From JBHEMT01 sp046262435 (GTDB lineage: Bacteria > Chloroflexota > Dormibacteria > Aeolococcales > Aeolococcaceae): 24,732 nucleotides of DNA. The DNA lies in contig JBHEMT010000047.1 in assembly GCA_046262435.1 (NCBI GenBank), forward strand, positions 1 to 24,732, read 5' to 3'. Shown here one piece after another: positions 16,377-23,612 of this stretch; position 1 is the first letter of the stretch; each line of letters opens with the position of its first letter. The notes beneath the pieces were generated by a model that saw nothing but the letters and a program-made list of their open reading frames with translations, was not told where the DNA came from and searched no databases. A program made the position numbers and the translations under genes.

Positions 16377-16968
16377 CGCGCGGGGATAGCGATGACGCGG
16401 CGGCGGCCAGGACAACTCCGCGGCCGTGCGGCCCGGCGGCGAGGCGCACGCCGGCGCGGGCGAGGGCCGCTCCGCAGGAGCCGAACGCCCGCCGCGGCAG
16501 GTGAAACGGCAATGGATGGGCGCTGACGAGTGCCTGAAGGTTGGCTGAGCTCACCAGCCGGCCGTCCCCACACTCGACCCCGGTGCCGGGTGCCAACCGC
16601 AGTCCCGCGGCGCGATTCTCGGTCGCCGCGGACACCGATTCGGCCACATCGCTGAACCCAACGAATTGCCGAGCGTGGTCGGGGAGACCCGCCGGGATGG
16701 GCCCCTGCCAGAAGACCAGGACAGGGTGCGCCGTGAGGGTCGCCCGTACCTCCGCATCGAGTTCCGCAACGGTGCCGACCACCATCCATGGCCAGGGTCG
16801 GCATGCGCGCATCACGGCGGTCATTTCCGCGGGTTTCGCATCACGTATTACAGCCAGGGTTCGGGAAACTCGCTCGCGCAACGACACGGCGAGCTCGCGG
16901 TCGTCCGTGATCACCAGGACGGTTCGGTCGTGCAGCGGGGCCGGAGCGCCAGGTGGCTGCGGGCTCAT
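16366..16968 (-). CDS. Pseudo-receiver regulator, first gene of the signalling cassette
   Basis: The 200-residue protein has an N-terminal receiver-like fold (TVLVITDDRELAVSLRERV), but the strand that should carry the acceptor Asp reads PWMVVGTVAE, and no Lys of the active site is evident. The C-terminal 60 residues (LQALVSAHPLPFHLPRRAF, then ARAGVRLAAGPHGRGVVL) can be aligned with the C-terminus of the next gene product, so the pair looks like an old tandem duplication. GAGGAGG three to four nt before ATG 16968 supports this start. A longer open frame to 17259 would run through the intergenic region and is Pro/Arg-rich, so it is rejected. A phosphorylation-independent DNA-binding or anti-regulator role is possible (inference). 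Confidence 0.65.
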   Translation of the reverse strand: MSPQPPGAPAPLHDRTVLVITDDRELAVSLRERVSRTLAVIRDAKPAEMTAVMRACRPWPWMVVGTVAELDAEVRATLTAHPVLVFWQGPIPAGLPDHARQFVGFSDVAESVSAATENRAAGLRLAPGTGVECGDGRLVSSANLQALVSAHPLPFHLPRRAFGSCGAALARAGVRLAAGPHGRGVVLAAAASSLSPRDAG

Positions 16969-17191
16969 CGTCCTCCTCGCTCGCGGCGGCCCACCCGTGG
17001 TGCGGGCCCCCACCCCGGGGGGTGGAGGGGTGCCAGAACACGAGCGCGGCCGGGCGCGCATCATATGCGGTCCCCCACGACCGTCCGCCTCACGTCCGGC
17101 TGAGGGATTCAGAGTGGGGGACAGCGGTTCCTGGGTGGCGGCGGCCACGGTGGCGCCGGCCGGTGATCTGCCGGTGGAGGGGGGCCAGGGC
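16969..17191. promoter_or_regulatory. Divergent control region between the signalling cassette and the Tad operon
   Basis: The 223-bp gap lies between two outward-facing start codons. The heptamer CCCCCAC occurs three times: at 17007-17013 and 17072-17078 on the + strand, and at 17120-17114 on the - strand. The last two lie in a perfect 9-bp inverted repeat, GTCCCCCAC/GTGGGGGAC. Another dyad, CCACCCC-GG-GGGGTGG, lies at 17010-17025. A -10-like TATGAT on the - strand at 17065-17060, with CGGACG 16 nt upstream, could serve the cassette. No convincing -10/-35 pair was found for the + strand operon. Confidence 0.5.
17067..17125. repeat. Spaced inverted repeat in the divergent control region
   Basis: GTCCCCCAC at 17070-17078 is the exact reverse complement of GTGGGGGAC at 17114-17122. 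Beyond one mismatch the match continues with GC (17067-17068) and GC (17124-17125). The arms are 35 nt apart, too far for a terminator-type hairpin and without a T-run. Two half-sites for a dimeric or looping regulator fit better. Confidence 0.5.
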
Positions 17192-17830
17192 ATGACCAGG
17201 CAGAGGGGGCTCGCGGCGGCTCTGTTTACCGCCGTCATCGTCGCGGTGCTCGGAGTCATCGCGTACTCCAGCTACGAGGCAGGTTCGTACCGCCAGCAGG
17301 TCTACGTCCTGCGACACGACGTGGTTGCCGGTGGCGTGGTCAGCGACGGTGACCTCGCGCCGGAGACGATGCGAGCCGAGCCCGGCCAGCTCCGCACCGT
17401 CGAAACGCGTGGGCTGGCGACGCTGATCGGGCGCCAGCGATACCTCATCGAGCTTCATCGCGATGACGTCCTCCGGCAGGATGACACCGCCGCAAGCGCT
17501 GCCCTCGCAGCGGTACCGGTCAACATCGCGATCGGCGGGGCAGTTCTCAGTGCCGGTGACAGCGTCGACGTCTACGCCGAGGCGAATGGGGCCACGTTGC
17601 TGCTCGGCAGGCACCTGCGCGTCCTGGCTATGGGAAATCCGGCGTTGCTCGCCGTCGACCCCGGGTCGAGTGCCTACTGGGTTGCGCTCTCGTTCTCGAC
17701 CACGCGCCTCGCCGCGGTGCGATCGACTGATGGCCCACCCCCGGGGACAGGCGACGTCACCACCGCCCAGGCCCTGTGCGCCCTCTCGGGCTCGCCCGGC
17801 TGCGGAGCCCAACCATCGGCCTCCCGGTGA
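17192..17830 (+). CDS. cpaB: CpaB/RcpC-like SAF-domain Tad assembly protein
   Basis: The 212-residue protein has one N-terminal membrane helix (residues about 7-27) and then an SAF domain, QVYVLRHDVVAGGVVSDGDL. An RcpC-like section follows, AVPVNIAIGGAVLSAGDSVDVY, with the GD-VDV core typical of CpaB proteins. CpaB/RcpC proteins sit at the cell envelope and help assemble or stabilise Tad/Flp pilus machines; in diderm bacteria they work with the secretin. The C-terminus has two close Cys (ALCALSGSPGCG) that could form a disulfide. The start at ATG 17192 has a purine-rich GGAGGGGGG upstream. The stop codon overlaps the next start as GTGA, marking it as the first gene of a coupled operon. Confidence 0.75.
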   Translation: MTRQRGLAAALFTAVIVAVLGVIAYSSYEAGSYRQQVYVLRHDVVAGGVVSDGDLAPETMRAEPGQLRTVETRGLATLIGRQRYLIELHRDDVLRQDDTAASAALAAVPVNIAIGGAVLSAGDSVDVYAEANGATLLLGRHLRVLAMGNPALLAVDPGSSAYWVALSFSTTRLAAVRSTDGPPPGTGDVTTAQALCALSGSPGCGAQPSASR

Positions 17831-18534
17831 GCACGCTGGTCGGGGTGTATACGACCCGTGCCGGGCAGACCTCGACCTACTGGGCGACCACGCTGGCCTG
17901 GGCCCTCGCCGAGAAGCGCACGGTGCTGCTTGTCGACTGCGACATGGAGGGAGGAACCATCGCCGACCTCCTGTACCTGCGCGTCGAGGACCGCTCAATC
18001 GGCAGCCTGTTTGCGGACCGGCTTGCCCGTCCGGATGAGCTGGCCGACCAGGCCCTGCCCGTCCCGCGTCGTCCCAATCTCAGGGTGGTTCCCGGCTTGC
18101 GGGGAGGCTACGGCCTGGAGATCTCCGAGGCCCTGCGACGGCTGGAACCGGCGGTGCGCAACCAACCTGACGACGTGGTGGTCGTCGACCTCGGACATCC
18201 CCTTGCCCACCCGCTGCTCCGTTCCCCGCGCGGTGCGGCAGAGACGATCGCCTCGCTCTTTCACAGGACCTTCGTCGTCCTGCGCGACGACCCCGCCTTG
18301 GTGGCCCGCAGCATCGAGGTCCTCCGCGACGCGCAGCCGCCCCAGGGAGAGCTGATCCTCTGCCAACAGCGGTCACGAGCGATGCGGCGGGAGTTGGTCG
18401 ACACCCTGGGTCGCGAGCTTCCCGCCCTGCCGGTCCGCGGCGCCTGGGCCTGGGATGAAAGGCGGGCCACCCGGATGGGCGACTCCGGAGTCCCGATGAC
18501 GCTCGCCGGCATGGCTCGGGAGGTCGGCCTATGA
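17827..18534 (+). CDS. MinD/ParA-like protein with a degenerate P-loop (CpaE-type, probably non-catalytic)
   Basis: The 235-residue protein has the MinD/ParA fold pattern: strand 1 and P-loop region VGVYTTRAGQTST (residues 5-17), VLLVDCDMEGG near residue 36, and a Walker B-like VVVVDLGHP. The deviant Walker A motif KGGxGKTT is replaced by TTRAGQTS, so both signature lysines are lost (Thr9 and Gln14 in their places). ATP hydrolysis of the normal kind is unlikely. In Tad systems the CpaE/TadZ ATPase marks the pole or assembly site, and some TadZ proteins are reported as atypical P-loop members. GTG 17827 shares GTGA with the cpaB-like stop, and its own stop shares ATGA with cpaF, so its stoichiometry is probably tied to both. 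Confidence 0.75.
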   Translation: MSTLVGVYTTRAGQTSTYWATTLAWALAEKRTVLLVDCDMEGGTIADLLYLRVEDRSIGSLFADRLARPDELADQALPVPRRPNLRVVPGLRGGYGLEISEALRRLEPAVRNQPDDVVVVDLGHPLAHPLLRSPRGAAETIASLFHRTFVVLRDDPALVARSIEVLRDAQPPQGELILCQQRSRAMRRELVDTLGRELPALPVRGAWAWDERRATRMGDSGVPMTLAGMAREVGL

Positions 18535-19919
18535 GCGCGTCCGCCGCCACTCTTCCCACAACGTGCCGACCGGGCGTTGCCACCGCGCCTTGGCCGCAGA
18601 TCGACCGGGAGGAGCGGGAGCTCGCCCATATCGTGGCCCGTCAGGTCATCGCGGACCGGGGTGGGGCACCAGCGTCCGTGGCCCACGAGGAGCGACTCGA
18701 GGCCGACGTCTACGCCGTGCTGGCCCGTGCCATCGAGTCCCCGCGGCAAAGCGGTCTCCCGCTGTCCGTGGTGGGAACGATCGCCGCCGATCCGCACTAT
18801 CGAGCTCTCATTGCCCGCAACGCGGTGATCCTCGCCTCCCACCTGTATCCCCTGTCGTTGCTGGTCTATGGTGCCGACCTCGAAAACATCGTCTGCCTCG
18901 ACCACGACCGCTGGGTGGTGAGCACCGTCGGCCGCAAGCTTTTGCTGGTCGGAGGGTCGCCATTTGCCAACGACGACGAGTGCCTCGAGTTTTTCCGCGG
19001 GGTCATTCAGCTGCGTGGTGTCACCGGGGACCAGTCACTCACCGACGCGTCGCCGATCGCGGAGGCCAACGTGGGATCCGTGGTCAGAGTGACCGTGGCC
19101 AAGCGGCCGGCGATCAGCGGCGCGGCGGGAATCAAGGCGTCGGTGCGAATACCGGCCCGCTCCAAGGTGCACGGCCTTGATGACTACGTGAGCGCGATGG
19201 TCATGCCATCCGGTATTGCGCGCTTTCTCGAGGCCTGCGTGCGTGGCCGAGCCAACATCATGATTGCAGGGGGCACCTCCACCGGGAAGACCACTCTGCT
19301 CCGGGTCATGTGTGCAATGACTCACGAGTCCGAGCATCTGGTGGTCATCGAGGACGGTGCCGAGCTTCACCTCGACCAGGACCGCGGGGACGGGCGCCCG
19401 TGGCACTCCCTCACCACGGCGGTGTCAACGATCCCCTCAGTGCGTGCCGAGGCGTCGGCGCAGCTGACCATGTTCGACCTAGTCCGGCACGCGCTCCGCT
19501 TCCAGCCAGATCGCCTGATTCTAGGCGAGAGCCGCGGCGAGGAAATGGCCGCCGTATGCAAGGCCTTGATGACCGGGCATGACGGCTCGATGACGACCAT
19601 TCATGCCGAGGATGCCGAGCTCGCTCTCGACCAAGCAGTGCAGTACGTCATGGAGAGCCCCCGCTTCGCGGGCAATGAGCGAATGTCGACCCGGGTTGTG
19701 GAGCAGGCACTCCATGTCGTGGTCCACATCGCTAACCAGGAAGGTCGGCGAAAGCTCACCGGGATCCTCGCCTGTGAGCGCGGCGGCAATCACAAGTGGA
19801 TCTATCGGCAGACCGACCGCGGTGGGTGGGAGAGAATGACCGAACTTGTCGGAGACCTGCACCGGCTTGGCCCGCGGGTGGGCCCCTTCTTGCAGGGAAG
19901 CGCGGTCCCGCTGCCGTGA
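18531..19919 (+). CDS. cpaF: CpaF/TadA-family secretion ATPase
   Basis: The 462-residue cytoplasmic hexameric ATPase powers Tad pilus or pseudopilus assembly. The N-terminal 200 residues are the variable docking domain. Walker A is GGTSTGKTT (residues 247-255, Lys253), followed by the Asp-box-like VVIEDGAELHL. The Walker B-like strand is LILGESRGEE (Glu333), and the His box is GHDGSMTTIHA. All catalytic parts look intact. The family's usual early INEIMVNG motif is poorly conserved (LLVYGADLENIVCLD takes its place), marking a divergent branch. The start ATG overlaps the preceding stop (ATGA) and the stop overlaps the next start (GTGA). It should work with the TadB/TadC membrane pair encoded next. 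Confidence 0.9.
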   Translation: MSASAATLPTTCRPGVATAPWPQIDREERELAHIVARQVIADRGGAPASVAHEERLEADVYAVLARAIESPRQSGLPLSVVGTIAADPHYRALIARNAVILASHLYPLSLLVYGADLENIVCLDHDRWVVSTVGRKLLLVGGSPFANDDECLEFFRGVIQLRGVTGDQSLTDASPIAEANVGSVVRVTVAKRPAISGAAGIKASVRIPARSKVHGLDDYVSAMVMPSGIARFLEACVRGRANIMIAGGTSTGKTTLLRVMCAMTHESEHLVVIEDGAELHLDQDRGDGRPWHSLTTAVSTIPSVRAEASAQLTMFDLVRHALRFQPDRLILGESRGEEMAAVCKALMTGHDGSMTTIHAEDAELALDQAVQYVMESPRFAGNERMSTRVVEQALHVVVHIANQEGRRKLTGILACERGGNHKWIYRQTDRGGWERMTELVGDLHRLGPRVGPFLQGSAVPLP

Positions 19920-20833
19920 CCTTCGCCTGGCAATCTCCAATCCTCCTGCTCGCGGCCTTTCTACTTGTCCTCGCCTGCCTTGCGGGGGCGATGGCCTCGA
20001 TCCTCGGCGGCCGGCCGCCCACCAGCGACCTCATGCGTGCCCGCATGGTCTCCCTACTCAACCGCGAACGCGATCTCGCCGCCGGGCTTGGCTGGCAGCC
20101 GGCGGTGTGGCTCGGCGTGCGGACCGGGGTCACCGCCCTCGGCCTCGGGCTTGGCCTGATCAGCGGAATCCCGCTGGTGATCGCGGTCGGGGGCCTGGCG
20201 GGTTTCGCCGGCTTTCGCTGGGCGCTGGCCGGCCGAGCCGCGACTCGACGGCTGGCCATGGAGCGCGCCTTCCTCGGTGAGCTGCGCAACCTGCGCGATC
20301 GCATGGCCATCGGCAACCAGTCGCTGGACACCGCGCTGCGCGAGGTCGGCCGCACCCCCGGAGCGGGCGTGGCTCACATCCTGGCTCCTCTTGGTGGCGG
20401 GAGCAGCGTTGTCTCGAGCCTGGTCGAGGTGGCCGAGCGTGCCCGCTCGCCGGTGGTGGAATACGCGTGCGCCGTCCTGCTCTGGTCGCGGACCCGCAGC
20501 CTGGACTCCCTCATCGAGGTGATCGACCGCGTGCTCCTCGAGGTGGGCGCCGCCCAACTGGCCGTCGAGGAGGAGTCCCTGGTCACCCTGAGCCAGCAGC
20601 GGGCGGTGACCATGGCAATGAGCGCCCTCATGGGGGTGATGTTCCTGGCCGTGATCCGGGTCGACGCCTTCCGCGAGTACTACCGAACAGCCACCGGACA
20701 GTTGGTTCTGGTTGTCGTGCTGCTGAGCTTCGTGGGTCTGGTCGCCCTGCTCGGAGCGCTGGTCCCGCGCGGGACCTGGACGCGCTGGGACCTGCACGCT
20801 CTGCTGCGTGAGCGGGACCTTCTCGGTGGCTAG
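19916..20833 (+). CDS. tadB: TadB-like inner-membrane platform protein (T2SSF domain)
   Basis: The 305-residue protein has an N-terminal membrane helix, a second hydrophobic block (residues about 65-100, VTALGLGLGLISGIPLVIAVGGLAGF), a cytoplasmic helical T2SSF/GspF-like domain and two C-terminal helices near residues 240-280. The cytoplasmic part contains LRNLRDRMAIGNQSLDTALREV, matching the TadB pattern in which a helix-turn-helix-like bundle docks on the CpaF ATPase. It forms the membrane platform with TadC. GTG 19916 overlaps the cpaF stop as GTGA. The gene continues into a 26-bp or 8-bp overlap with tadC, depending on which tadC start is used. Confidence 0.85.
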   Translation: MTFAWQSPILLLAAFLLVLACLAGAMASILGGRPPTSDLMRARMVSLLNRERDLAAGLGWQPAVWLGVRTGVTALGLGLGLISGIPLVIAVGGLAGFAGFRWALAGRAATRRLAMERAFLGELRNLRDRMAIGNQSLDTALREVGRTPGAGVAHILAPLGGGSSVVSSLVEVAERARSPVVEYACAVLLWSRTRSLDSLIEVIDRVLLEVGAAQLAVEEESLVTLSQQRAVTMAMSALMGVMFLAVIRVDAFREYYRTATGQLVLVVVLLSFVGLVALLGALVPRGTWTRWDLHALLRERDLLGG

Positions 20834-21725
20834 GTTGCTCACCGAGGTCGCCGGCGTTGCGGCGACCGCGGCCGTCGGCTGGGTTGGCTTGGCCTACCTC
20901 GACGTCTTCGTCACCGGCGACGTTCGTGCCTGGCGGCGCCTGGCACGACTGCGCGGCTACGCCCGCCCACGTTCACGGATCGAGAGGCAGGCGACTCAAG
21001 CAGCCATCGTGCACCGGATGCAGGGTGAGCTCGACCTCAGCCGGCTGCTCGCCATTGCCGGTCGCGGGGAGACGCCGCTGGGGTTCCTGGGCCGCGCACT
21101 CGGCTACGGGTTTGCGGCGGCCAGCCTGTTCCTCGGACTGGAGGGACTAACCCACGGGATCACCGGCGACTGGCTCCTTGGTCTGCCGCCGTTCTGGCTT
21201 TTTCCGGTAGGGATCGCGGCGAGCCTGGCGTGCGTGGTGCTGCTGCGCGCTGAGGCTCACCGCCACCAGGCGCAGAGCGAGCGCGCGCTCGGGGACATGC
21301 TCATGCTCATCGCCATCCTCACCGACGCCCGAGGCCTTCAGCTCGATGACGCCGTGCGCATTCTGTCCCGCTGCGTGGACAGCCGCTCCCTCCAAGTCCT
21401 GGTGGACGGGCAGGACTTTGTGCGCCTGGTCCGCCAGCCGTACCGCTCCACTGTGGAGCTGTACCGAGCAATAAGCGCAGAGTACGGCATCGCGATGTTC
21501 GGACGCCTGGCAGACGGCGCCGCGAATGCCAACATCGGCTTTTCGGAGCGCGATGTCTACACGCGGTTGGCCAAGTCAGTGTACGAACAGCGCCTCGCAG
21601 AGGCGCGGATGCGCAGCGCGCGCGCCAAGACCCTGGTCACCATCCCGGTCGCTGGGATGCTGATTCCGTTGCTCATCCTGCTCGGCGCGCCGACCGTCGC
21701 CTCGCTCGCCGGCGCGCTGCGTTAA
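20808..21725 (+). CDS. tadC: TadC-like inner-membrane platform protein (T2SSF domain)
   Basis: The 305-residue protein resembles TadC: an N-terminal helix (TEVAGVAATAAVGWVGLAYL), a central hydrophobic pair (residues about 105-150), a T2SSF-like cytoplasmic stretch including LGDMLMLIAILTDARGLQLDDAVR, and a last membrane helix TIPVAGMLIPLLILLG. TadC partners TadB under the CpaF ATPase. GTG 20808 and GTG 20826 are both possible starts; neither has a strong ribosome binding site, and the second cuts the overlap with tadB to 8 bp. The protein keeps the family's length, with no sign of truncation. The next gene follows after 2 bp. Confidence 0.85.
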   Translation: MSGTFSVARLLTEVAGVAATAAVGWVGLAYLDVFVTGDVRAWRRLARLRGYARPRSRIERQATQAAIVHRMQGELDLSRLLAIAGRGETPLGFLGRALGYGFAAASLFLGLEGLTHGITGDWLLGLPPFWLFPVGIAASLACVVLLRAEAHRHQAQSERALGDMLMLIAILTDARGLQLDDAVRILSRCVDSRSLQVLVDGQDFVRLVRQPYRSTVELYRAISAEYGIAMFGRLADGAANANIGFSERDVYTRLAKSVYEQRLAEARMRSARAKTLVTIPVAGMLIPLLILLGAPTVASLAGALR

Positions 21726-21727
21726 CC

Positions 21728-22144
21728 ATGACGGACTCGCGTCAGGCTGACCTGTCGGCATCGCGCCGCGGCATCGTTGGGAGCGCCATGTGGGTGGCTG
21801 CGGGAGCACTGCTGCTCGGGACCGCGGTGGCGGTGCTTGGACCACCGGACCTCGCGGCTGCGCACGATCTCCTCACGGGCAGCGGCGCAACCCGACCAGG
21901 TGCCCTGGCAGTGGTGGGCGTCGTCGTATGGTGCGGCTTTGGAATGATTCTGCTCGCCGCTGTCGTCGGCGCAGTCCGGGCAGTGCGTATGCAGCAGAGA
22001 AACCGACGCGGTCCGTGGTTGCGCACTTGTCTGATCGCCGGCTTCGGGGCGGCGATCCTGGCAGGCGGAGTTGCTCGTCATGCCACCGCGAGCCCCTCGC
22101 TGTGTTGCGGCAGTGTGCCCGAGGCGCGCGAACTTGCGCGCTGA
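21728..22144 (+). CDS. Small multi-helix membrane protein of the Tad operon, unknown function
   Basis: The 138-residue product has three hydrophobic segments: WVAAGALLLGTAVAVLG (about 22-38), ALAVVGVVVWCGFGMILLAAVVGA (about 59-82) and CLIAGFGAAILAGGVA (about 101-116). A basic loop, VRMQQRNRRG, precedes the third. There is no pilin-type cleavage site and no family I recognise. It starts 2 bp after the tadC stop, so it is translated from the same mRNA. It overlaps the start of the following CpaE-like gene by about 65 bp if that gene begins at 22080. Its place suggests an accessory membrane subunit of the Tad-like machine (inference). Confidence 0.6.
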   Translation: MTDSRQADLSASRRGIVGSAMWVAAGALLLGTAVAVLGPPDLAAAHDLLTGSGATRPGALAVVGVVVWCGFGMILLAAVVGAVRAVRMQQRNRRGPWLRTCLIAGFGAAILAGGVARHATASPSLCCGSVPEARELAR

Positions 22145-23612
22145 TCCGCCGGGGTATGCGTTCATCATCCTGCTCCGCGACGAGGGTGATGCGCGGGGCC
22201 TCGCGACCCTGCTCGCCGGGTTGCTGCGTGACCCGGCACCGGTGCCTTCCCGGTGGCTCGTTCCTCCGGTACGCGGAGTTGAGTTCTTCGCCAGTGCCGC
22301 TGAGCAACCGCGACTGGATGCCTGGTGGGGGGCCCATGTGCCCCGATCCCACCGCCCCGTGTACTTGGTCGACCATGACCCCGAGCTGCCCTTGTGGCTG
22401 GCAGGGCTCGACGGGCACTTCTACATCGGCTTGACCGAGCCGGGCGACGCCCGTGCCTACCAGGGTGCGGCGCCGGTCACGGTGGGCTCTGGGCATCCCC
22501 TCGACTACGCCAGGCTGGTGATGCGCGACCACTGCGACCCTCCTGCCCCGCTGTTCACCCCCGATGAGGCGGCTCGGCTCGCCGCAGTTGCCGCGGGCCT
22601 GGGCCTCACCGATCCAGCCGACTCAACCCGCGAAGTGCCGGCTGCGGACGGCGCGGGTGCCGTGGTTGCGGCGATGCCGCTCCTTCCAGGCCTCCGCCTG
22701 CTCGAGCACATCGGTTCGACAATGAGGTCGCATCTGGGCCCGTCGTGGCGCCGCGTCAGCGTACCTTCCGGCGACACCAGCTCGGGGCGAAAGTCACGCG
22801 ACCGGTCGGCTCGCGCGCTCGCCGAGGAGATTCTGCACCGAGATACCACTGTCTGTGTTATCGGCTCTCGCAAGGGAGGCGTTGGAAAGACGTCGTACGC
22901 CGCGGCGATAGCGATCCAGGCGGGGCGGCTGCTGGACGCGGTGGGGCACACCGCGTGCCTGGTGGACGCCAACCTGGCCAACCCCGACGCCTGGGGGGAG
23001 ATGAGCCTTCCAGTCCGCGCAGCAACCGTCCGTCACGTCGTGGCGGCGTTGAACGCCAACCGCGAGCCGCCGCCTCCCGTCCATGCGCAGACGCCGGCGC
23101 TCGCGTGTTACCCAGAGGCGCGGGAAGCCTCCGAGTACTCGCATACGGACATCGATCGCCTGGCCAGGTACCTGCGTCGCCGGTACAGCTTTGTCATCGT
23201 CGACATGAGCAACCGTCTGCCCGACCCCTTGGGCGGCCCGGAGGCGGCGGTTGCTGCCTACTGGCTCGAGCACGCCGACGTGCTCGTGCTTCCCACCACT
23301 TGCTCGAAACCCGACTTCAACGGCGTGCTCGATTATCTCGACGTCGGCGGCCTGCCGCCGGTCATCGTGCCCTACATCGTCCCGCGGGGACGGGCGCATC
23401 GTGACCACCACGTCGCCCGGGCATACCTGGCTGCGATCGTGCCGCGAGTGCATGCGGTTGTCGAGATTCCTGACCAGGCGGATGTGGTGCGGCAAGCCGG
23501 GATGGAGAACCTACCGGCGGAAAACCTCTCACCTACGCTGCGCCGCGCCTACCGGCGTCTCACCGCGGCTGTGATCGCCGCTCCTCCTGCGGTGCGCGCG
23601 GCGGCGCCATGA
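22080..23612 (+). CDS. Large CpaE/MinD-like ATPase with an unrecognised N-terminal half
   Basis: The 510-residue protein joins about 250 residues of unknown type (beginning YAFIILLRDEGDARGLATLLAG) to a MinD/ParA-like ATPase. The ATPase has an intact deviant Walker A motif, SRKGGVGKTS (Lys265 and Lys270, numbered from ATG 22080). The next motif is CLVDANLANPDAWGE, and the Walker B-like strand is FVIVDMSNRL. It is thus the catalytic counterpart of the degenerate MinD-like protein earlier in the operon. CpaE proteins carry a receiver-like N-terminus; this one is longer and shows no acceptor Asp. Start choice is uncertain: ATG 22080 has GCGGAG nine nt upstream, whereas TTG 22134 would shorten the overlap with the preceding gene to 11 bp. 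Its stop overlaps the next start as ATGA. Confidence 0.8.
   Translation: MPPRAPRCVAAVCPRRANLRADPPGYAFIILLRDEGDARGLATLLAGLLRDPAPVPSRWLVPPVRGVEFFASAAEQPRLDAWWGAHVPRSHRPVYLVDHDPELPLWLAGLDGHFYIGLTEPGDARAYQGAAPVTVGSGHPLDYARLVMRDHCDPPAPLFTPDEAARLAAVAAGLGLTDPADSTREVPAADGAGAVVAAMPLLPGLRLLEHIGSTMRSHLGPSWRRVSVPSGDTSSGRKSRDRSARALAEEILHRDTTVCVIGSRKGGVGKTSYAAAIAIQAGRLLDAVGHTACLVDANLANPDAWGEMSLPVRAATVRHVVAALNANREPPPPVHAQTPALACYPEAREASEYSHTDIDRLARYLRRRYSFVIVDMSNRLPDPLGGPEAAVAAYWLEHADVLVLPTTCSKPDFNGVLDYLDVGGLPPVIVPYIVPRGRAHRDHHVARAYLAAIVPRVHAVVEIPDQADVVRQAGMENLPAENLSPTLRRAYRRLTAAVIAAPPAVRAAAP

Noticed and set aside
17010..17034. G-rich stretch as a G-quadruplex
   Set aside because: It lacks four close runs of three or more G separated by short loops on one strand; the C4/G4 dyad explains it better.
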